The position numbers and the translations under genes are program-made. 64,000 bases of DNA from Coprinus comatus. Taxonomy: Eukaryota; Basidiomycota; Agaricomycetes; Agaricales; Agaricaceae. The DNA lies in NCBI GenBank assembly GCA_034638255.1, contig JAWPGT010000018.1, forward strand, positions 310,001 through 374,000, given 5' to 3'. The notes below the pieces were generated by a model that had not been told where the DNA came from, made no database searches, and saw only the letters and a list, made by a program, of their open reading frames with translations. Shown here piece after piece: positions 12,901 through 24,039 of this stretch. Numbering within the stretch: the stretch's first letter is position 1; each line of letters starts with the position of its first letter.

Positions 12901-14182
12901 GCATATGCTCCTCGTCAATCCGACATAGAGCATTTTGGAAGACCTGGAAACCCCAATATTTACGTTGAGAAGAAGCGGTCGCGGAGAATAAGGATTCTAT
13001 TCATGACGTTGAGTTTTTGATTGAGATTGAGCACTGTTTTTTACAAGCCTACCATCAACGGCAATGCGGAAGAAATCTTGGAATGAACCCTTGGGTGCAC
13101 TACCTGAATTAGGTCCTGGAAGGAATTGATCCAAAAGGTAATCCCAAACGAAATGTAGTTGAGGTTTCCAAGAACTAGCGCTTGACTTTCCGATTTCTCT
13201 TTCTGTATCTTCCACTCCAGATTCCTATAACTCAGGCTTAGGAACCGAAGAAACGCAGCAACCAGAAAATAGTAAAACTCACTTTCAATATCCTGGCCAC
13301 CGTCTGCAAGTTTGTGGAACTCAACAAATCGCCGTTCTTGAATGTCGGGATCAAGAACTTATTCCAATCCTTGTTAGGGTATAACAACTGTAACTTCAAA
13401 GTAGCTGCAATCTTCTCGGGTGACCAAATTTTGTACTCGACAAATAACTGCTGAATCGTAGCTTCAACAGCCTCTTCCTTCCATGCAACATCCGAGTCTT
13501 GTAAGGTATCAATTGCAAGCAAGATAGAATGCCAAGTACTCTCTCTAAACCAAGATTTCTTTTCTCCAAGCGCAACCAACTCCGAAATCAGGTCGGTGTA
13601 ACTGGACAACGTAGACACTTCCGCTGAAGATGACGCTGACTCAGGCAAAGAACAGTGCCGAACGAGGAGACCAGATTGAATAACGGCTGTAAGACCAAAC
13701 AATCTTGCAAAAAGGACATCTCGTTCTTCTTGGCCAGACATAGATCCTTGAGGTTTTGAGCTATCCGTAATGACTGTGACAATTTGAGAGCATGTTATTG
13801 TGTTAATTCTTGAAAGTAACTATGCGTCCTGTTGTCAATTCGAAAAATACGTATATTCACACAAATAACTCACCTCTGTTAAAGCGACCGCAAATCCCAA
13901 CCGACTACTTTCTCGAGGACTTGCAAGGCCTCGAATCAATCTTCGTATTGAATAAGATACATCCTGGGCATTCAGCACATCCAATCCGTCCCCTTGTTTT
14001 GTGGGACCTTCTTCCTCCTCATCTTCGTCTTCTGAATAAGTCTGAACACCAGGGGATTGTTGCCTGGACACAAATTGTGCTTGGAATTGTTCCAGCGCTC
14101 CAATAAGCTTCACCGAGGCATCTATGCGCTCCTTCTTGTTTATCGAAGAAATATGCCAAAAAAGTGGCAGAGTTGTACTCAT
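9972..14182 (-). CDS. POL5: POL5 / MYBBP1A-family nucleolar protein
   Basis: Pol5 was named a B-family-like DNA polymerase but acts in nucleolar rRNA synthesis and ribosome assembly. The N-terminal exon (from 14182) reads MSTTLPLFWHISSINKKERI and contains the conserved SYSIRRLIRGLASPRESSRL. It continues through an intron to SQEERDVLFARLFGL-type sequence (as written: GQEERDVLFARLFGL). The middle is HEAT-like helices over several exons. A strongly acidic Glu/Asp tract (11.05-11.4 kb) precedes the C-terminal helices. The extreme C-terminus is a Lys-rich nuclear/nucleolar signal ending TKRKKVKGE. All exons keep frame. It is tail-to-tail with MSH3. Plus-strand Ser-rich ORFs opposite the acidic tract are mirror artefacts. 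Confidence 0.9.
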
Positions 14183-14447
14183 GAGAACGACGTAACTGAG
14201 GGTACAGGCTTTCTGGACATCATATTTTTTCTCTTTGCAAGATTGATCGCAAATTGTTTATCTTTGTTTGAGTCCCAGGCTACATCAATTAGTCACTGAA
14301 TTTAACAACATTAAATTATAAAGTATTTAAAGCAAGCAATCGTGAAAGCAAAATCCAACCAATTCCGTGATATGAATATAATCAATAGATAAAGGAAATG
14401 TCCTAGTGTGTCCCCCTGTGTCCATAAATATGCATAGAAAAACAACT

Positions 14448-15400
14448 CTAGGACCAGTGCACACTATGTCCCTTGACTCCTAATCGGCACTTTTCACAAT
14501 CAGCTCGCGGTCCCATTGTAAATCGTGGTCTTCTCGATGTCAAAGTTCCCTGGAAAGAAGATAAACCCATCTGTCTTTCAAGACCTTGAGTAGGCTCATT
14601 GGTGGTATGATTGGAGTACTGTTGGGGACGCAGTTCTATTGGTGTCGGAATTGTTACATTACTTGCTGGGATCATCTGGTGACCAGGATTGAACATCGAT
14701 TGCGGTGGTATTGGTGTGGCGTTATAAAAACCATAGCCCATGTCAAGCCCTACAGTCGGGGTATCAAAAGGAGGCACCATCCCTTCAATGGAAAGATTCG
14801 TCGAAGGGAACTGAGACATATAACTCGTCGACCCAGAAAGTTGTAATGGCGGAACTTGTGGCCGAAAGGACTCAACCGGACAAAACAAGTGTTCTTGTTC
14901 TTGTTCTATCTCTTCGACCATCTATGTGCCAAAACGCCAACAAAAGCAAGACGTTGACGCGTTTAACACAATTCATGCAGAATTAATATGTAAATGAAAT
15001 TAAAACGAACCATATCGTCATTTTCATTCCTTTCCATATTGCCTTGAACCTCAGATACGATCGACTCCATATATATAGGACTGTCAATTCTTAATCCTCT
15101 AGCTTGTTGGACCCAATCTTCTGAGGAGTGTCTGCTGCTGTCTGCTGAGTCATATCCTAGCCGCCGTTGCAGTCTTGCTGCAGGGTAAGAGATTCTATGG
15201 TCAAAGCTCCCTAGTAAAACGCGTTTCTGTGCCGGCCGGATCAGGTACAAGTTGAAAGGGAGTGGAAAGCGGCTTACTGAAGGATGCTCAGCATCCAAGA
15301 GCTCTGGGGAGCGTGCTCGTTTGTTTGAAATGTTGCGCATGCTGTTTCCGAAAGGAGGGGAAACAAGGCCCACGTCTCTAAGTATCATTGCAGGAAACAA
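14448..15400 (-). CDS. Uncharacterised protein with C-terminal CxxC...HxxxH motif
   Basis: Two exons. Exon 1 begins at Met 15400 (or the in-frame Met at 15388) and ends at a GTTCGT donor after NENDDM. Exon 2 starts at MVEEIEQEQEHLF after an ACATAG acceptor. The protein is mostly low-complexity and Pro/Ser/Gln-rich. The final 26 residues are ordered-looking, including FTMGPRADCEKCRLGVKG followed by HSVHW, giving Cys-x2-Cys and His-x3-His spacing that could bind a metal. I have the impression this tail recurs in mushroom proteins but cannot name the family. Its stop is 265 bp upstream of the POL5 start on the same strand. Function unknown. Confidence 0.55.
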
Positions 15401-15609
15401 GGATGTGTGGTAAATACGTGGAAAGTTGACGAAAAGTACAATAACAATGTTATGTACACCCCAATTGAGTTATTTATACCGAGCCGTGGGATAAATAATA
15501 TTCACACTGATCTGTCAGACAATCAAAGGTAGTAATCATCAATCCAAGGTTGTAAGGAGTACAGGCTGCAACATTCTATCTACAGTATCTAGAGGTATCA
15601 TACGGGTCA

Positions 15610-18360
15610 TCATCCTTGCATGTGAAGTCCTCCGCGGGGCAATCTAGGTTCACCTTCATCATATGGTTCGCCAGTCTCAGCACGAAGGAGGTCATTAATC
15701 CAAGCACCGTTTGGCTTAATCTTGATGCCACGATGATACATCACAGCGAGATACAACCAAGCGGCAGCATTGCCGACAGTACCAACTTCATCCGAGACGT
15801 GTGTCCTCGCGTACTCACTGACCCGTCTGTACAAGTCTTCATCGGTGTGGAGATCGTAGAGGTGTGCAGCAACAGCATCATTATCACCAGGTGTTGTTAG
15901 GTAACCGGACTTGCCATGTTCTATTTGCAACGGGATACCACCCGTCTTGCAAGCAATGATAGGCCTGCCAGCATGTACAGCCTCCGAAACCTTTACTTCA
16001 AAACCCTCACGAGTGGAGAGTTGGAGAGCGATTCTGGCGTTAGCCATCAAGGCGTTCAAAACTGTGCGACGGTAAGATGTCACTTAATCATTGCAGTTCT
16101 GAATGGACACCAAAACTTACGTTGGTCACTGGGGGGTAAGCGCATGACTACAATATCACGGGAATATTCCTCGCATTTAGTGTTAATAAGTTGCATGACT
16201 TGGTCGTAGATGATGCTAGCATCGGGATCATCAACGGCGCCGTGACCGCAGATCAACAATTGAGGATGCTCCTCCTCGCTGAGATCGGGAGATTTCTCCT
16301 TGAGAAGCTTGCGGAACTTAGTGTAGGAATCTATGACGTTGGGTATACCTGGAAAGGGAAGAGTTCAGTTTTTCATTCATTCATTCAAATCTCAATGACT
16401 AACCCTTGGCAGGATCAAAGCGAGCCACTTGAACGATGTAATCACGTTGAGGCCATTGAAGTTCGTGCATCTTTTCCTTCGCACACAAACCCCTGAACTC
16501 TCCCATATAATATTGGGAGTCCCTATAATAAAAGCGTGAGATACGCAAAGCACAAGTATGATAGTATAATATTTACCAAGCGTCGAGTTCTTTGTTAAGC
16601 CCGTCAAGCCAGTCAGTAGCGGCACCAAGAAGAGCAAGTTTTTCGAGAGGTACATCTTTGGGAACAAACTTGTTTACAGGATGGCCTAAGTGGGAAGGTG
16701 AGAATGACGAATTGCTACATACGTCATATCGACTCACTAATAAACAAGTCGGCTAGTTGAATGTTATTCCAAAGATACTTCCATACTTCCTCTTGGGGAG
16801 ATCCAGGAATATGGACGAGATCACTTCGGATTTCAATATGGGAACGATATATTATTGGCAATTCTGGTCGAACTTTTTTGATTAGTGGAATTAGGCCGGG
16901 CATTTGTGGGTCATCTAAAAATAGAACATCTATTAGTGTCCATCCCATCGCAACTCAAGCATAACTGACCGATGAACGCGACATCAACACCACCTGGGGC
17001 CAATGGACCACCTTCGGCCGTCCATCGCAAACCATTCTTGAGGATCCACGCATCAAAGCCATCCTTGGCCTCTTGTGTCAAACGTAAATCAGGTGCTGCA
17101 ACTCCTTGCAATATATTGTGGTTGTTTTTGGTTGTTCTGAAGACGCTTGGGGAAGGATTGGGAACATACCTGTAAAGCCATATGGTTAGATGGAACAAAC
17201 ACAGAGTCAGGTAACTTGCCAAGCCACGTCCACATCTAGGGCTGTCAAGAAACGAATCAAGGCGTGTCGCATCTGCAGGCAATGAGGCCGCGTTCAAAAT
17301 TATGTGATATAGGGTACTTACAAGAGCAACACCACCTCCTTGTGGGGTGGAGGAAAAGAAGCCAACTTTGACTTTCTTTTCGCGAAGTTCGTCAGCGAGT
17401 TTGATGACCGCATTCCAAGTTCTATGGAAAATGAATTGAGCCCTTATCCTTCTTCGATAGGACTGATAATGCAAACCTTGGGCCAACGGTTTTCCTGTAT
17501 TCATCAATATCATCGAGGAGATGGATTCTTCCTCCGTCGTCAACTGTGACCTGATTACGAGGACCGATGCTGAGACGAGGATTATTTCCGGGACCAAAGT
17601 TCATGAGACACTTGCGGGCGGCGGAATCAGCCTGTTCATCTAGAGTGCGTTGGATGGGTAGGCGACCAGAGACACCGGTTTGTAACCCAGTGAAGGAACT
17701 CAACTGGGCAGAGTCCACATACATGGTGGGAGTCTCTGCGCCAGAAGGAACATATGAACCGGTAGTGGATGAGATACGGTGTTTGATGTTGGGACGCGTA
17801 ACGGAATCAGTATGATAGGGTTTAATATTGAAGACATAGGGAACGATATCCATGTCAAGCCAGAGTCTGGTACAAATATTGGGAGACTAGGCGGGTACAG
17901 TGAGAAAATGGCCATCGCATTTAAGCAATTGCGCACCTCTTTCAGAAGAGAGAGAGTGATACCAGCACCAAGGAACTTGCAAAGATGCTCAATGGAGAAC
18001 TTGCGTAACATTTGGAGAATGAACTGTTCGATTGCCTTGGCGTTCTTTTCGGGGGCATTGACGTCGTACGGGATGACTACGGAAGAGAAGTCGGTGCTGT
18101 AGACGGAGTCATGAACGGAAACAGCGATTTCGAATTCAGTGTTGTTGTTGATAACTACACCTGCAACACCAGCCCACATAGGCTAAGTTGGGAGTGGCCT
18201 GAGTATACAGTATACTACACAAGATCAGGAGATTGCTCACGGTGAGGCTGGAGAATGTCGAGGTGATGTTGGGCTTCTGCTTTGCAGCGACGCTGGACGA
18301 AAGCCTGCGCCTAACTGCTGCCGATGGGACAGATGCGAATGGGTGGGACAAGTATGCCAT
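15610..18360 (-). CDS. Trehalose phosphorylase (retaining, GT4 family)
   Basis: Cytosolic enzyme that reversibly converts trehalose plus phosphate to glucose 1-phosphate and glucose. It is the fungal alpha,alpha-trehalose phosphorylase, often annotated as trehalose synthase or clock-controlled gene 9. From the N-terminus: MAYLSHPFASVPSAAVRRRL; a variable domain with VHDSVYSTDFSSVVIPYD; TRLWLDMDIVPYVFNIKPYH; KVGFFSSTPQGGGVAL (glycosyltransferase N-lobe loop); GVDVAFIDDPQMPGLI; YRSHIEIRSDLVHIPGSPQ. The C-lobe donor-site block is ALQLSTREGFEVKVSEAVHA then GRPIIACKTGGIPLQ, containing the GT4 E-x7-E pattern. Exons are interrupted by about ten short introns and all join in frame. It is head-to-head with the TFIIB-like gene. 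The family is notably abundant in mushrooms, which supports the taxonomic call. Confidence 0.93.
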
Positions 18361-18398
18361 GATGGAACGAAGGCAAGGAGGAAAAGAGATGTTGGGGG

Positions 18399-18409
18399 CT
18401 ATATATAAG
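18399..18409 (-). promoter_or_regulatory. TATA box of trehalose phosphorylase
   Basis: CTATATATAAGG lies about 40 nt upstream of the start codon at 18360. On the minus strand it reads CCTTATATATAG. A strong TATA element fits a highly expressed metabolic gene. No experimental support. Confidence 0.55.
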
Positions 18410-18753
18410 GTATGAGTTGGGGCGTGGCCTTTAACTTCCTAAGGAGTCGAGAGAGTGCAAAGTTTAGCCCCATTCTACACAATTCACCATCTTTCTGCCC
18501 TTTTTTCCATTCCAATGCCCCACATGTCTGATCTGAGACCCCATATTTCTCTGCAACACTATCAGGGAGATCTCATCAGTCACGCTTTCTATCATCCTAT
18601 ACTCGTCCTGCCCCCAGTCCACCGCCGATGCATTACCATACGTAGTCTAGGTCTTCCAGCCCAGATCCCGATCTCGTGTACATAATTAATGTCACGTGCG
18701 TATATACCTGATCTCTCATTCTGACGCATCGCCTTTGTCTCAAACCACTCAAC

Positions 18754-20673
18754 ATGGACGCCAAGTGTCGTGAGTGTGGCAGCGAGATCGTCTGGGACGA
18801 CGCTGTCGGCTCTACTGTATGCACATCCTGTGGCACACTCACAGACTTTTCTCAATCGGTCCTTACTTCCCAATATGAGTTCTCCGAAGACTACAACATT
18901 CATAATCGGCAAACAAACCTTTCTCTCTTCAATCTACCCGCGCGCTTCGGTTCCAGCTGGGCTCTTTCCGACTCGAGCAAAGACGCGAGAGATAAACGTA
19001 ATACGGTATGTCTTCTTTACCACTACATCGCAATTTGTTTTTGATTTTTGATTTTATTGCAGATTGCAACATCGGAATTTATTAATGTCCTTTCCCGTTC
19101 TTTCAATGCTCTGGGATTGTCTGCGCGTGTATTGACCCTCTTCAACCAAGCAAGGGCGTCGCTAAAGTTTCGCTGGGGCCGCCAGGCAAAACTGGCCTCA
19201 GGCGCGTGTCTGGCAATCGCCCTTAGAGAATCCAATCGGCCAGACTGCCTTCGTGACATTGCTGACTTGTTGGAAGAGCCATTCCCAGTTCTGGCAAGAA
19301 CATATACTTCTATTACACACTCACTTGGACTCGTGCTCAACCGCGTCGAATCATCCGCATACATTATGACTTTGGATCAACATCTTTCTTCCCTCATCGA
19401 GGACCAATCACTTATGTTGCCTGCGTCTATTATTCAACAGTTGAATTCTACTTCCCTCCATCGTGTAAACTCTACAGCTACTTCCCTCACTCGCGTTCTA
19501 GCCCGCCTTGGTTTACATTGTGTCGCAGCCAATTCTGCTCCGTCAATCGCCTGTGCAGCGTATATCATATCTTTAGAGTCGGAACTACGCTTTACTATGA
19601 AGCAATTAACTCCTTTTGCTGAAGCTCTTGGGGCACGCTTACACATTGGAAAGACGGCCGTGAAAAACACTTACAAAGCGGTACAAGGCGCGCTCACTTC
19701 TTTAGCCGCCGAGATACCCTGGTTGGACAAGTACGAAAATAAAAATGGACGTGCCAAGGTAGCTAAGCGGAATGTTGCAGTGCGTGCTACCAAAGACGTC
19801 CTTGCGTTTTATGATGAAACCTGGAAGACGACCCAGAAGCCGGCTTTCAGCGTAATTTCCGATGAAGAGGTACATTCAGGCACCAATGCGATTGTCGTCT
19901 GTGAACCACCTCCGCGCAAGAGGCGAAAGATTAATCACCGCGGTCGCTCAGCCATGGAGTTTCTTCTAGATCCTTTAAAGGGACCTACTCCTAATCCCTT
20001 GACCAGTTCTCACTGTTCCGTTCCATCTGACATCAATTCGCGATGCGGAGACAGAACTGAATCAGTAACCAAATACCCTCTATTGTACTACTTCCTTTCA
20101 AACCACGGCGACGCGCTTCGACCAACACGGTTGCAATTACTAGCCGCCTCCCGCGGAGGAGCAGATAAAATAACAGACGATGAACTCTTCGAGGATGGTG
20201 AACTAGAAAAAATGCTGAGAAATGAAGAAGAAATGATGGCTATAAGTCATCTTGTCGACTGGGGAGGTGAAGACACAGATAGGTATTCTGTCAACTCAGA
20301 ACGTCAGCACACTCGAACAGCAAAGCGTCGTAGGAAAGAAGACGAAGAAGAAAGCCCAGGAGTAGAGCCACAAAGACCCAGTAGAATCAACCTTGAGGCT
20401 CTGTCAAGGTTGCTGAACGATGACAAACAATCCTCTGATTGTGAACAAAGCGGCTTGGTTGGGCTTCTGGGCGCCGAACTGGAAGATTCAGAAGATGAAT
20501 TCGACAACGATAACAATAACGAATGTGGCGACAGTCCACGAACTCCACAGAATACCAATACCGCTTCAACGGGTGGTTCTCAAGACGAAGTTGTTGTTGT
20601 AGAGGAATGGCGACCACTGTCGCCAGAAAACTCATTTTTGAACAACAGCTACTACAACGAAGCATATACCTAA
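18754..20673 (+). CDS. TFIIB/BRF-family transcription factor, divergent
   Basis: Two exons (18754-19005 and 19063-20673), 620 residues. An N-terminal zinc ribbon (C5, C8, C24, C27: CRECG then CTSCG) is followed by two cyclin-like repeats. The first has RWGRQAKLASGACLAIALRE at about residues 125-150. The second includes NSAPSIACAAYIISLESEL. This is the layout of TFIIB and of BRF1, the Pol III TFIIIB subunit. The C-terminal half is acidic and low-complexity. It carries a weak BRF-homology-like stretch, ITDDELFEDGELEKMLRNEE, but otherwise does not match canonical BRF1. It may be a divergent BRF1 or a lineage-specific TFIIB paralogue. The zinc ribbon and cyclin folds are clear; the precise role is inference. 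It shares a 393-bp divergent promoter region with trehalose phosphorylase. Confidence 0.75.
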
Positions 20674-21881
20674 CTGCACTTGAATTTATAGCCTAGCTTC
20701 TGGCACTCATATAGTTGTGGATTATAACTGAACAGAAGTTGATACAGTGCTCGTTGGTCGTACCGTGTCTATATCATGTGAGTTTGTTTTAGTGGATGGG
20801 CAATCACAATTATTGACCGATAAACGATACCGTTGAAGGCTTTAGGCAGTGTGAGCACCCGTTCTGTTACATACCGGTGCGTACATTCTTAAACACTTAC
20901 AGATTTGGTAGTGGTGGGTTCTTGTTCTGAACAGTCAATGCTTGGGCGGGGACCCCGAAAGTTGATACGTTCTTGCAGCAGGAAGTAGCCTTCTTGAGCT
21001 CGGAAAGCTCCCTAGGAATTGGATTCTGCGTGCAACCTGTTTCACAAACTTGGAAAATGCCTATCGATCCAACATCTTTGCCAATCGCAACATGAATTTA
21101 TTTTCTGGGTTTGGGCAGAATTGTCTTCTTATAGCCCACATTTTGAACACTTCTTTTTCTTAATGAGGATCACAGAAGTCATTGAACATGCATGCCGTTA
21201 AGGCTCCGTCGATCGGATCAGTTTATTACATGAGGCAAACACATCCATCTCTTTAGTCGTACTCTTGTTTTTCGCCTCCCGAACATCGGCTTCATCGATA
21301 AGATTAGTAGTCCTAAAGTATCGATAATCGAATGGTCATGGCCCGTTAGAAGCTTTATCGTCCATCGGATGACTTGGATTAGACCCTTCAGGTTTTTTTT
21401 TTTGGTTGAGCCTTGAGGCCTCATGTTTCAATAGAAGGTCGATTTTGATGGATGCCATTCATTGTTATTTCAATCCATTTGTATATGTGGCTTATCATGA
21501 TTGTAATTGCCTTGTTTTTTCTTTCTCAAGTGTCTACTTATATAGCCTTCGAGACGGAGGATCTTTTCTTTGCTCATACTATATACGTATATGTAGAGTT
21601 TCTTTGACACATTATATGACGGTATGACCCGGGTACTTATGACCAGGATACAAACTGCGTGTTCATGTGCGTGTATGACTATGATGCAATGGTGATTGTG
21701 GATAAATAAATATAGGAGTTACAGTGTGTAATGTACGATACGAAACAAAAACAAAACAAAAACAAAACAAAAAAGCAGAGAAAAAACGAAAACAGTGCTA
21801 TTTCTTTACATCCATAAAAAAACAGTTTACAGTAAATAGGACATAAGAAAATGGTGACGAAAAAATCTGAGAAGAGTAGAA
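20674..21881. other. Intergenic region between convergent genes
   Basis: About 1.2 kb between the TFIIB-like stop and the F-box stop. It holds only short unconserved ORFs and is T/A-rich toward the right. A simple repeat of AAAAC-type units occupies 21743-21774. Probably 3' UTRs and spacer. Confidence 0.5.
21743..21774. repeat. (AAAAC)n-type microsatellite
   Basis: Alternating AAAC, AAAAAC and AAAAC units in the spacer just downstream of the F-box gene. Confidence 0.85.
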
Positions 21882-23435
21882 TTATGAATGGATATGACAT
21901 TGCATACGCAACCCATATTGACGAAGTAAATAAATCCCATTCTTCCAATCTTCAGAAATTTTAAAACCTTTTGGTGTACGATGAACGTTAACAAGAACAG
22001 AAACTAAACTGTGTTGTTGTTGTTGCTGTTGGTGGTGGTGGTGGTTGTGAGAATGACAGTTTCCAATATGATTGTGATTATTGAAAGCCAATGATCGAGT
22101 TTTAAGAGAATTAAAAAGTTGATCGAAAGGGAGTTGGGAATCTGTTTCGAGTCGTAAGACACGTAAGTTTGGTAAGTAGTTATCACGTTCGTCATGGTGT
22201 TGTTGTTGAAGTAAATCCAAGAATTGATGAGTTGAAAAATAGGTGGAATTGGAATTGTGGTTGGAATTGTGATGATGATGATGATATCTCCTATTATCCC
22301 TTCTTAAATCCAAAGCAAGACATAAAACACTTGGAACAGTGTTAATCAAATCCTCCAAATCACCATTTTCAGGAGAGAATTGAATTCCAGGAATGACAAG
22401 GGACACGAGTCTTTCAATTCTTGAAAGGAAAGGAATGAGATGAGGAATGATGTTTCGAGATAATGTTCTTTGAAGACCATGTCCAGTAGAAGAAGTCGAC
22501 GAAGAGGAAGAGGAAGAAGTATAATTGAATCTTGCCAATGAAGGACAATAAAGGACATCAAAAAGTTTGAAAATTTGATTTTCATCAGAATCCTCCTCCC
22601 TGTCTGCCATTTCATCATCCAAAAAGTGAAGTGAAAGAAGTTTAGGAAGTGTGATAGGTTCTTGATAATTAAAGCAATCGATATCTTCTACTTCCAAACC
22701 TTTGATATAGATTGTTTCGAGGATAGGTGTGGATTTTAGGATTGTAAAAAGATAGGAGATATCTTGAACCGAACATACTCGTAAACGTTTTAAAGAACCC
22801 CAAGGCAGATGTAAACGGCTCGAATCACAATCAACCGCGAGTAGATCCAAACTTTCCAGTATAGGAGCATCAGAAAAGAGATTGATATCGAAAGGAAGTG
22901 TAACTCGTTCATTGGTATTATTGAGCGTCAAATGTTTCAATTGAGGGAATTGTCGTGGTTTCTCTTTATTCTCCAATAACGTCCTCCAACTTGAATCCAC
23001 AATACTGAAAAATAAGGATTCAATCCTATGAGATTGGTTGAATATAGCATCAACTACGTCAACGCATGGTTTCCATTCATTGAGAAGCATTTCATCGCAT
23101 GCTTCGTCAACGAGTCTTGTATCGTCATTATGAGTGATATTGACGATCATTGGAAGTTTCTTTGATAATTTGAACCAGTGATTGACCTTCTCCACATCCT
23201 TCCAACTGGTTTTATACGTCAAATCAACCCAAAGGAACGTCCAGAGCCTGGAGTCGTTCATAGAAACCTCTCTCCAATGATGGCACACCTGGCCAAGAAT
23301 AACAGGGGATAAATGACTACCAAATCGTTCATAGGTGAGAGGTCTAGAGCCCGATAGTTGTTGACTGTCACAAGCCCAACGCATGATTTCTGAAAGAAGT
23401 TCGTTGGGGAGTCTGAAGATAGGTGAAGCGTTCAT
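21882..23435 (-). CDS. F-box domain protein
   Basis: Single-exon ORF of 517 residues. Near the N-terminus FRLPNELLSEIMRWAC and QVCHHWREVSMNDSRLWTFL form an F-box of the large Agaricomycete expansion. F-box proteins are usually SCF ubiquitin-ligase substrate adaptors. The middle and C-terminal parts are leucine-rich with weak LRR-like spacing. They are interrupted by Ser, His, Asn and Gln homopolymer runs (YHHHHHNSNHNSNS, HHHHQQQQQQ). The annotated Met is probably not the true start. A 54-codon frame from 23596 runs into it with a one-base offset, and reading back in the F-box frame gives ARIKSAINMNASPIFRLPNE, which looks like natural F-box N-terminal sequence. The substrate is unknown. Confidence 0.85.
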   Translation of the reverse strand: MNASPIFRLPNELLSEIMRWACDSQQLSGSRPLTYERFGSHLSPVILGQVCHHWREVSMNDSRLWTFLWVDLTYKTSWKDVEKVNHWFKLSKKLPMIVNITHNDDTRLVDEACDEMLLNEWKPCVDVVDAIFNQSHRIESLFFSIVDSSWRTLLENKEKPRQFPQLKHLTLNNTNERVTLPFDINLFSDAPILESLDLLAVDCDSSRLHLPWGSLKRLRVCSVQDISYLFTILKSTPILETIYIKGLEVEDIDCFNYQEPITLPKLLSLHFLDDEMADREEDSDENQIFKLFDVLYCPSLARFNYTSSSSSSSTSSTGHGLQRTLSRNIIPHLIPFLSRIERLVSLVIPGIQFSPENGDLEDLINTVPSVLCLALDLRRDNRRYHHHHHNSNHNSNSTYFSTHQFLDLLQQQHHDERDNYLPNLRVLRLETDSQLPFDQLFNSLKTRSLAFNNHNHIGNCHSHNHHHHQQQQQQHSLVSVLVNVHRTPKGFKISEDWKNGIYLLRQYGLRMQCHIHS

Positions 23436-23596
23436 GTTGATTGCAGACTTGATACGAGCACTGTTGCGTCCAAGCGTAATGAGAACGAGTCATAGAGAGC
23501 AGCATGGTGACGAAGGAGGTCGAGGTCAACGTCTGGAGAGCATTGGAAGGGCTGGGAGAAGTTGAAGTTGAAGAGCTGGGAGTGGACCTGAGCCAT
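23432..23596 (-). other. 54-codon upstream ORF overlapping the F-box start (ATGA), or misframed N-terminus
   Basis: This is the first ATG downstream of the TATA element at 23634-23645. It encodes MAQVHSQLFNFNFSQPFQ and onward to LQST, stopping at TGA 23434-23432, which overlaps the F-box ATG at 23435-23433. It may be a regulatory uORF with termination-reinitiation. It may equally be the genuine N-terminus of the F-box protein with one base missing near 23456-23466. The direction of the offset (one base short) matches the other frame breaks in this window. Confidence 0.6.
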
Positions 23597-23633
23597 TGTG
23601 GGATCGATGTGGGTTGTTGAGGACGGCTGAGAG

Positions 23634-23645
23634 TATATTATATAG
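23634..23645 (-). promoter_or_regulatory. TATA box upstream of the F-box locus
   Basis: The minus strand reads CTATATAATATA about 40-50 nt upstream of the ATG at 23596. Confidence 0.5.
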
Positions 23646-24039
23646 ATGTCGATGGACAGCCATGACGACGGAGAGCTTGGACAAGAGAGAATGTGACAGG
23701 ACTACTGTGAAGGATAATTGGACCGCAGTTAGCTTGTTCCGAGGTGAAGATGCCCTGATGTGATGCCCTCAAGGGTCACCCTGAGAAACACGATCTCATG
23801 TCCAAAACATATCACATCCCTTCACACTTTCGCCTTATCAATCATCTTCACAACTAATCACATAAAGCAGTCATGTTGGAATGTAGTAGCATCAACATCC
23901 GAACAAAAACAAAAATACGTATAGATCACACTCGTACCCTACTACCTCAAACACTGCTTCTCTGTTGACCGTATCCTTCAGGTCCTATCCACGGTAAACT
24001 TGAACCCGACCCAACCTCAGGGTGTGGGGGGTTTTCATC

